Below are positions 1 to 3,892 of a stretch of DNA of 5,534 bases, piece after piece. Made by a program: the position numbers and the translations under genes. Source of the stretch: Candidatus Pacearchaeota archaeon (GTDB lineage Archaea; Nanoarchaeota; Nanoarchaeia; Pacearchaeales; GW2011-AR1); NCBI GenBank assembly GCA_002686195.1, contig NZAS01000117.1, positions 5,036-10,569 on the forward strand. Direction: 5' to 3'. The first letter of the stretch is position 1, and the number at the start of each line of letters is the position of its first letter. The notes below the pieces were generated by a model that saw only the letters and a list, made by a program, of their open reading frames with translations, had not been told where the DNA came from and searched no databases.

Positions 1-633
1 ATTAGTGATTGCGCTGAAGTTATGTTAGTTGGGCATTCTAGTATTAATGATGATTTTTGTTATGCGATGCCTGGGACTAAAGTGAGGAAGATGCATACTT
101 CTAGGAGGGATGCTTTTAAGGTTATTAATGCAGAACCGATTGCGAAGGTCACTAAGGATAAGGTTGAGTTTTTGAGGGAATATAAGGCAAGAGATGATAA
201 GAGGAAAATTGACTTGGATGTTGGGTTTAATGATAAGATTGCATTGATTAAGTTTTATCCTGGGCAAGATCCTTCGATTTTGGATTTTTATGCTTTGAAA
301 TATAAGGGCCTTGTGATTGAGGCTTCGGGGCTTGGGCATTTTCCTGTTTCGGAAGCGGATCATAACTGGATTCCTGTTATTAAGAAACATCTTAGGAATG
401 GGCTTTCGATATGTGCGGCTGCTCAAACTTTGTATGGTCGTTTGGATCCTTTGGTTTATAGTAATGGGAGAGAGCTTGTTGATGCTGGTGTTATTTTCTT
501 GGAAGATATGTTGCCTGAAACTGCTTTGGTAAAACTTGGATGGGTTTTAGGGCATCATGGATGGAAGGGAAAAGTTAAGGAAAAGATGCTTGAGAATTTT
601 GTAGGAGAACTGAATGATAAGTTAGGGTTTTGA
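1..633 (+). CDS. gatD: Glu-tRNA(Gln) amidotransferase subunit D, C-terminal half (5' end outside window)
   Basis: GatD is the asparaginase-like subunit of the archaeal GatDE complex. It hydrolyses an amide donor and supplies ammonia to GatE for making Gln-tRNA(Gln). The frame is open from base 1, so the N-terminal half (AMPKBI-like/N-terminal region and the first catalytic threonine) lies upstream; 210 of the usual roughly 430 residues are visible. Recognisable family blocks are the PGTKVRKMHTSRRDAF segment (bases 73-117), whose VRK lysine (88-90) corresponds to the catalytic lysine of the asparaginase fold, then ALIKFYPGQDP, the GLVIEASGLGH segment, QTLYGR, VYSNGREL, and the C-terminal EDMLPETALVKLGWVLG block that is diagnostic for GatD. 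The first internal ATG (22) is not the true start. The stop TGA (631-633) touches the stop of the convergent lipoprotein gene. GatE is not adjacent but 1.8 kb downstream. Confidence 0.95.
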   Translation: MSDCAEVMLVGHSSINDDFCYAMPGTKVRKMHTSRRDAFKVINAEPIAKVTKDKVEFLREYKARDDKRKIDLDVGFNDKIALIKFYPGQDPSILDFYALKYKGLVIEASGLGHFPVSEADHNWIPVIKKHLRNGLSICAAAQTLYGRLDPLVYSNGRELVDAGVIFLEDMLPETALVKLGWVLGHHGWKGKVKEKMLENFVGELNDKLGF

Positions 634-648
634 TTATCTTTGAGATAA
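634..648. repeat. short palindrome at abutting convergent stop codons
   Basis: TTATCTTTGAGATAA is a perfect inverted repeat with 6-base arms and a 3-base centre. It begins directly after the gatD stop and encodes the last codons and stop of the minus-strand lipoprotein gene. It could form a weak hairpin in either transcript. The AT-rich arms make a strong terminator unlikely, and archaeal termination relies mainly on T tracts. Confidence 0.5.
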
Positions 649-897
649 TTCATTTATTAAAGATTTGGCTTCTGCTTTATTGGCTCTGGCTTGGAAGTAA
701 TCTCTGTTCATTGCTGCGCCTGCCCTGTCTCCAGATTCTAATTCAGGTTCATGAGGGCCCATAACATTTTTCACTATTGTAGCGGAAGGGATTCCTGAAG
801 GGTGATAAGTAGTAGAAGGGGTTGTTTCACAGCCTGTTAATAATGATGCGGCTGTTAATCCTGCGATTGCTACTCCACCATATAACCAATTTGTCAT
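634..897 (-). CDS. small predicted lipoprotein, uncharacterised
   Basis: This 87-residue protein is not one I recognise. The N-terminus is a short hydrophobic stretch (residues 5-20, rich in Ala, Gly and Leu) followed by a lipobox LLTGC with Cys23. This predicts cleavage before Cys23 and a lipid-anchored mature protein of 65 residues outside the cell. The mature part starts with a Thr/Ser/Pro linker, then an MGPHEPELESG segment and a charged helical C-terminus (about 60-87) rich in Ala, Lys and Glu. There is no positive residue in the very short n-region, which is a weak point. The ATG at 897 is supported by a TATA box about 26 bases upstream. The gene lies 39 bases downstream of the DUF1003 gene on the same strand, so it may be co-transcribed with it or use its own promoter. 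The convergent gatD ends at the adjacent base. Confidence 0.75.
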   Translation of the reverse strand: MTNWLYGGVAIAGLTAASLLTGCETTPSTTYHPSGIPSATIVKNVMGPHEPELESGDRAGAAMNRDYFQARANKAEAKSLINELSQR

Positions 898-918
898 TAA
901 AATTTGGGCAGAATTTAA

Positions 919-926
919 TATATAAG
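919..926 (-). promoter_or_regulatory. TATA box for the lipoprotein gene (leaderless-type)
   Basis: On the minus strand CTTATATA, inside the longer AT run CTTATATATTA, is centred about 26 bases before the ATG at 897. No Shine-Dalgarno site lies between. This is the spacing expected when transcription starts at or next to the start codon. Confidence 0.5.
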
Positions 927-936
927 TATTTGTATA

Positions 937-1383
937 CTATTTTTTGAGGCCTTTTTCGATTCTTTCTAGTTGCTTTTGAATTTGTTGGATTTCTTTCTCT
1001 GCTTTTCTATTTACTGAATAGTCGTATTCGGAGCGGACGCGGTCTTTTTGGGATTGCCTGTTTTGGCTCATAAGGATTATTGGGGCTTGGATTGCTGCTA
1101 GACATGAGAGGGCAAGGTTAAGTAAGATGAATGGGTAAGGGTCGAATGGTTCTCCCATTGAGTATCTTATTAGGAAGAAACTGTTGAGTGCAATCCAAAC
1201 TAGGAAGAATAGAATGAATAGTATTATGAAAAACCATGAACCCATGTATTTTGTTAGGCCGTCTGCGGCCCTCTGTCCGAGCGACCATCTTTTTGTGAGG
1301 ATAGGGTGGGTTGGGAACTTTATCATGTTTAAAGGGAGGAGAACATCTAAATGGTTTTCTATATCAAGCTCTTTTTTTTGCAT
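937..1383 (-). CDS. DUF1003 family membrane protein
   Basis: The 148-residue product matches the DUF1003 family (function unknown). An amphipathic N-terminus is followed by the family block SLGQRAADGL (34-43) and GSW (48-50). Membrane segment 1 (about 50-72) leads to the conserved loop FDPYPFILLNL (80-90), and membrane segment 2 (about 84-105) ends in the diagnostic QAPIILMSQNRQ (99-110). Then come KDRVRSEYDY and a charged coiled-coil tail (126-148) ending in Lys-Lys. The frame stays open to an ATG at 1443, but I prefer the ATG at 1383. A TATA box is centred 26 bases before it, the added 20 residues do not resemble the family, and they would run through the palindromic promoter region. It is divergent from the kinase-like gene and leads a two-gene leftward unit with the lipoprotein. 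Both products are predicted at the cell envelope, so a shared role is possible but inferred. Confidence 0.9.
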   Translation of the reverse strand: MQKKELDIENHLDVLLPLNMIKFPTHPILTKRWSLGQRAADGLTKYMGSWFFIILFILFFLVWIALNSFFLIRYSMGEPFDPYPFILLNLALSCLAAIQAPIILMSQNRQSQKDRVRSEYDYSVNRKAEKEIQQIQKQLERIEKGLKK

Positions 1384-1404
1384 AATTGTTATAGGGGAAA
1401 GAGG

Positions 1405-1413
1405 ATTATAAAG
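1405..1413 (-). promoter_or_regulatory. TATA box for the DUF1003 gene (leaderless-type)
   Basis: Minus-strand CTTTATAAT is centred 26 bases before the ATG at 1383 and preceded by purine-rich GGAAAT, a plausible BRE for transcription factor B. No Shine-Dalgarno site precedes the ATG. This spacing decides the choice of start. The box overlaps the left arm of the 1409-1433 palindrome. Confidence 0.6.
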
Positions 1414-1433
1414 ATTTCCTTTGGAAATCTTTA
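1409..1433. repeat. perfect 11+3+11 palindrome overlapping the leftward TATA box (possible operator)
   Basis: TAAAGATTTCC (1409-1419) is the exact reverse complement of GGAAATCTTTA (1423-1433), with TTT between. All 11 pairs match. It covers the BRE side and half of the TATA box of the DUF1003 promoter. A bound dimeric regulator would therefore block TBP/TFB, which fits a repressor operator. No regulator gene is visible in the window, so that role is inference. Confidence 0.6.
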
Positions 1434-1474
1434 ACCCGTTCAACTTTTAAATCCTCGAGGAAAGTTGAAGGTTA
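1432..1474. repeat. long imperfect inverted repeat with a self-complementary loop, next to the rightward TATA box
   Basis: TTCAACTTT (1439-1447) pairs perfectly with AAAGTTGAA (1461-1469). The stem extends by five more pairs, TAACC (1432-1436) with GGTTA (1470-1474), if C1437 and G1438 bulge out. The 13-base loop contains CCTCGAGG (1453-1460), itself a perfect palindrome (10 bases counting the flanking T and A). It lies between the two divergent promoters and abuts the TATA-like TTATAAATA at 1472. It may be an operator or, if transcribed, a hairpin with a loop able to pair with itself in a dimer. Confidence 0.5.
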
Positions 1475-1480
1475 TAAATA
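1472..1480 (+). promoter_or_regulatory. candidate distal TATA box, rightward
   Basis: TTATAAATA matches the archaeal TATA consensus and predicts a transcript start near 1502. That would give a leader of about 65 bases before the kinase-like gene, containing the 18-codon reading frame at 1515. It is an alternative to the TATA box at 1538. Confidence 0.35.
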
Positions 1481-1514
1481 TTCTTATTATGTTATTAGGG
1501 GATAGTTGTAACTT

Positions 1515-1571
1515 ATGAGGAGTGATAAATGGAAAGGTTTAAAAGCTGAGAATTTAATTTGGTTAGTATGA
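1515..1571 (+). other. possible 18-codon upstream reading frame overlapping the next start (ATGA)
   Basis: An ATG at 1515 opens 18 codons (MRSDKWKGLK...) and stops at TGA 1569-1571. That stop overlaps the ATG at 1568 of the next gene in an ATGA arrangement typical of coupled translation. No Shine-Dalgarno site precedes it, and the TATA box at 1538 lies inside it. It would be made only from the distal promoter. It may be chance. Confidence 0.2.
1538..1545 (+). promoter_or_regulatory. TATA box for the kinase-like gene (leaderless-type)
   Basis: TTTAAAAG is preceded by GGAAAG (1531-1536), a good BRE, and is centred 26-27 bases before the ATG at 1568. This supports ATG 1568 as start over the upstream TTG at 1559, which would be only 18 bases away. 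Confidence 0.5.
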
Positions 1572-2389
1572 GAGTAGATATATTAAGTGAGAGAAAAGGA
1601 AGTAATCCTGGGGGTGTTTGTCAAGCCCATGATAATGGATTTTCTATTCGTGGATATTTTAAATATTGCCATGGTTCTAGAATTGCTGGAAAAAGTTCTT
1701 TTGTTCCACAACATCAACCTATTTATGAGGCAATGACTTTTGAAATGGCAAGAAGGCTTGGATTGGATACTGTAGATTATTTTGTTTTGTTAAATGAAGG
1801 TTCTAGAGTTTCTAGACGGAGTAGAGATATACAATTTTCTGGTTGGAAAGATTATAATTTTTCTCATAATCCCTCTGGGAGGCTATTTTATTTTATGAGC
1901 AAGATGGAGTCTGCTCCAGAGGATGAGTTTGGCGCTAGTGCTAATTCGGTTCTTGATTGCGAGAAAATTTTTCTTGATTCGATTTTGATTGCAGATGTTG
2001 TAGGAAAAAGGCAGAATTATCTTGTTTTTGGAAATAATAGTGGGCAGAGAGTAGAGTATCTTGATCTTGGATGTAGTTTTGTTCATGCGACGGATGGATT
2101 TTTACATCAGAAGAATCAGAGGCCTAAAATAGTTGGAAAAAAAAGAATGAGAAATGCGAGAGGTAAATTGAATGGGAAGTCTATAGTGGCTAATGATGGG
2201 CGTACAGTTAAACTTGCGGACCTGGCTGATTCTCCGCGAAATATGTCTGTTCAATGCTTGAATCCTCATAGATCTTTCCCTGTTGCTGACCTGATTTCTC
2301 CAAATGAGATAGATGAAATACAAGAATATCTTATTCAGGGATTGGTTAGTTCTCTCCCTATTTTTAAGAAAGAGGGTATTTTAAGGTAA
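1568..2389 (+). CDS. uncharacterised protein, possible HipA/PI4K-like kinase fold with altered catalytic loop
   Basis: This 273-residue product is not a family I can name. Its layout recalls HipA-like or type II PI4K-like kinases. A glycine-rich SNPGG (12-16) follows a first strand, and a strand with Lys32 (GYFKYC) could contact ATP. Next comes a helix with Glu54 (YEAMTFEMARRLGL, 53-66), which is the most HipA-like segment. IADVVGKRQNYLVF (141-154) then sits where the catalytic loop would be, and YLDLG (164-168) could be the metal-binding DFG equivalent. Asn150 fits the conserved loop Asn, but the Asp and His expected five and three residues earlier are Val145 and Lys147, so it may be a pseudokinase or a divergent enzyme. 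A basic segment (182-204) follows. No signal peptide or membrane segment is seen. The start is ATG 1568; an in-frame TTG at 1559 is an alternative. It uses AGA and ATT-rich codons rather more than gatE, a slight hint of different origin. The fold assignment is tentative (about 0.35). Confidence 0.8.
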   Translation: MRVDILSERKGSNPGGVCQAHDNGFSIRGYFKYCHGSRIAGKSSFVPQHQPIYEAMTFEMARRLGLDTVDYFVLLNEGSRVSRRSRDIQFSGWKDYNFSHNPSGRLFYFMSKMESAPEDEFGASANSVLDCEKIFLDSILIADVVGKRQNYLVFGNNSGQRVEYLDLGCSFVHATDGFLHQKNQRPKIVGKKRMRNARGKLNGKSIVANDGRTVKLADLADSPRNMSVQCLNPHRSFPVADLISPNEIDEIQEYLIQGLVSSLPIFKKEGILR

Positions 2390-2390
2390 A

Positions 2391-2399
2391 TTTTAATAA
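2391..2399 (+). promoter_or_regulatory. TATA box for the gatE-aspS operon (leaderless-type)
   Basis: TTTTAATAA is centred 26 bases before the gatE ATG (2421), directly after the stop of the preceding gene. No Shine-Dalgarno site precedes the ATG; the intervening bases are pyrimidine-rich. GatE can thus be transcribed on its own, not only by read-through from upstream. Confidence 0.45.
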
Positions 2400-2420
2400 C
2401 TTCCTTTTTATTCTTTAATT
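2400..2420 (+). terminator. T-rich tract, possible terminator of the kinase-like gene
   Basis: The stretch just after the kinase-like gene is CTTCC, TTTTTA, then TTCTTTAATT. T-rich tracts without a hairpin are sufficient for archaeal termination. The tract also forms the initiator region of the gatE promoter, so the call is weak. Confidence 0.25.
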
Positions 2421-3887
2421 ATGGATTATAGTAAGGTTGGGTTGAAAGCTGGGCTTGAGATTCATCAGCAGTTAGATACTGGGAAGTTGTTTAGTCGGAC
2501 GCCTTCGCTTCTTAGGACTGATAAGGCAGATTATACTATTAAGAGGAAATTGCATGCGGTGGCGGGGGAGACTGGGGAAGTTGATGTTGCTGTTGAGCAT
2601 GAGGCTTCTTTGAATAAGGAATTTGTTTATGAGGGATATGATGATACTATTTCTTTGGTTGAGTTGGATGAGGCTCCTCCGCAAGAAATTGATTCTGATG
2701 CTTTAGAAGAAGCGATTAAGATTTGTTTGTTATTGAATTGTAGTTTATATGGGGTTTCGCAGGTTATGAGGAAGACTGTTATTGATGGTTCGAATACTTC
2801 AGGATTTCAGAGGACTGTTCTTTTGGCACATGATGGGTTTATTGAAACTAGTTTTGGGAAAGTTGGAATTGAAAGTGTTGCCTTAGAAGAAGATGCTGCG
2901 AGAATTATTTCTCGTGAGAAAGATAAGAATATTTATCGGTTGGATAGGCTTGGTATTCCACTTGTGGAGATTACGACAAAGCCTGATATGAAAACGGCTG
3001 AGGAAATTAAAGAGGTTGCTTTGAAAATTGGGGAGATTCTTCGGGCTGCTAAAGTTAAAAGAGGGATTGGGACGATTAGGCAGGATGTTAATATTTCTAC
3101 GAAGGGACATGCTCGTGTCGAGATAAAGGGATTTCAAGATCCTAAGATTATGATAAAGACTGTTGACTTAGAGATTGAAAGGCAACAAGATGAGTTGAAA
3201 AAAAGTAGGTCTGGTAAGGGAACCCGCCCACCCACCCCAAAGCCATTAGGGGAAGTTAGGAATGCGAAGAAAGATGGGACTACAGAATTCTTGAGGCCGA
3301 TGCCTGGAGAGGCAAGGATGTATCCTGAGACTGACTTGGAATTGTTGAAAATTGGGAAAGATAGGATTAGTAAGTTGAAGAGGGAGTTGCCAAGATTGCG
3401 AGGTGAGATTAGGGATGAGCTTAAGAAGTCAGGATTGTCCGAGGAGATTGTTAATCTTGTGCTTTCTGAAGATAGGGTTGATGAGTTTAATACTTTGATG
3501 AGTGTTTATTCTGGAGATGCTGATTTGGTTGGGAAGATGATTACGCTTTGGAGGACAGAGTTTAGTAAGAAATATAATAAAGATGTTGAAGATATCTTGG
3601 ATGAAGGGGTTTTGGAAAAGGTTTTGGAGGCTTTGTCTGAAGGGAAAATTGATAAGTCGGATATTAGGGGAATTTTAGTTAGGATTGTGGAGGGCGAGAA
3701 TGTTGATGAGGCTTTGAAAGTTGATAAAGCTGGGGATGATGAAATTGAGGAAGAGATTAGGAAGATTGTTAAGGAAAAGCCAGGGCTTAGACCAAATGCT
3801 TATATGGGGCTTGTTATGGCCAAGTTAAGGAAAAAGGTAGATGCGAAGAAGGCGATGGAAATTATTAAAAAGGTGGTTGGAGATTAA
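2421..3887 (+). CDS. gatE: Glu-tRNA(Gln) amidotransferase subunit E lacking the GAD insertion domain
   Basis: GatE binds Glu-tRNA(Gln), phosphorylates the glutamyl group with ATP and transfers ammonia from GatD to give Gln-tRNA(Gln) in the cytoplasm. GatE-specific blocks are GLEIHQQLDTGKLFS (11-25), MRKTVIDGSNTSGFQRT (116-132, where GatB has a different motif), LEEDAARII (155-163), DRLGIPLVEI (175-184), GTIRQDVNIS (217-226) and RPMPGEARMYPETD (292-305). A helical domain (about 306-430) and a YqeY-like tail ending in a shortened NAYMGLVMAKLRKK segment follow. Archaeal GatE is usually about 620-635 residues; this one is 488. The missing part is the AspRS-like GAD insertion. ERQQDELKKSR (253-263) runs through a short RPPTPKP linker (269-275) straight to GEVRNAKKDGTTEF (277-290). 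The frame is intact, so the protein looks functional. AspS follows after 5 bases. The start is the leaderless ATG 2421. Confidence 0.93.
   Translation: MDYSKVGLKAGLEIHQQLDTGKLFSRTPSLLRTDKADYTIKRKLHAVAGETGEVDVAVEHEASLNKEFVYEGYDDTISLVELDEAPPQEIDSDALEEAIKICLLLNCSLYGVSQVMRKTVIDGSNTSGFQRTVLLAHDGFIETSFGKVGIESVALEEDAARIISREKDKNIYRLDRLGIPLVEITTKPDMKTAEEIKEVALKIGEILRAAKVKRGIGTIRQDVNISTKGHARVEIKGFQDPKIMIKTVDLEIERQQDELKKSRSGKGTRPPTPKPLGEVRNAKKDGTTEFLRPMPGEARMYPETDLELLKIGKDRISKLKRELPRLRGEIRDELKKSGLSEEIVNLVLSEDRVDEFNTLMSVYSGDADLVGKMITLWRTEFSKKYNKDVEDILDEGVLEKVLEALSEGKIDKSDIRGILVRIVEGENVDEALKVDKAGDDEIEEEIRKIVKEKPGLRPNAYMGLVMAKLRKKVDAKKAMEIIKKVVGD
3223..3238 (-). other. G-quadruplex motif on the minus strand at the missing-domain junction
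   Basis: The plus strand has four C runs separated by single bases (13 C in 16 bases). The minus strand reads GGGGTGGGTGGGCGGG, four G runs with one-base loops, the arrangement that folds into very stable parallel quadruplexes. It encodes Thr-Arg-Pro-Pro-Thr-Pro in the GatE linker. The G strand is the transcription template. Such C runs are essentially absent elsewhere in this C-poor gene. Confidence 0.7.
3879..3882 (+). promoter_or_regulatory. Shine-Dalgarno site for aspS inside the end of gatE
   Basis: GGAG lies in the last codons of gatE, with ten bases before the aspS ATG (3893). It is the only convincing Shine-Dalgarno site in the window and favours ATG 3893 over the in-frame ATG at 3902. 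Confidence 0.5.
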
Positions 3888-3892
3888 TTAGT

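Noticed and set aside
25..426. Long minus-strand open frames opposite gatD, gatE and aspS
   Set aside because: They are rich in Asn, Ile, Leu and Ser with no family resemblance, as expected for the antisense of G/T-biased coding strands.
1384..1443. 20-residue N-terminal extension of the DUF1003 protein from ATG 1443
   Set aside because: It runs through the TATA box and both inverted repeats, has no family resemblance, and the ATG at 1383 has a correctly placed TATA box.
1559..1567. TTG start of the kinase-like gene
   Set aside because: The spacing to the TATA box is too short and an ATG three codons later fits at 26-27 bases.
2638..2698. C/D box guide RNA (ATGATGA ... CTGA)
   Set aside because: It lies within gatE codons, has no convincing internal C'/D' boxes or terminal stem, and GATGA is common in this Asp/Glu-rich coding sequence.
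2421..3887. Calling the gene gatB because it lacks the GAD insertion
   Set aside because: The MRKTVIDGSNTSGFQRT, LEEDAARII and MPGEARMYPETD blocks are GatE-specific, and a GatD gene is nearby.
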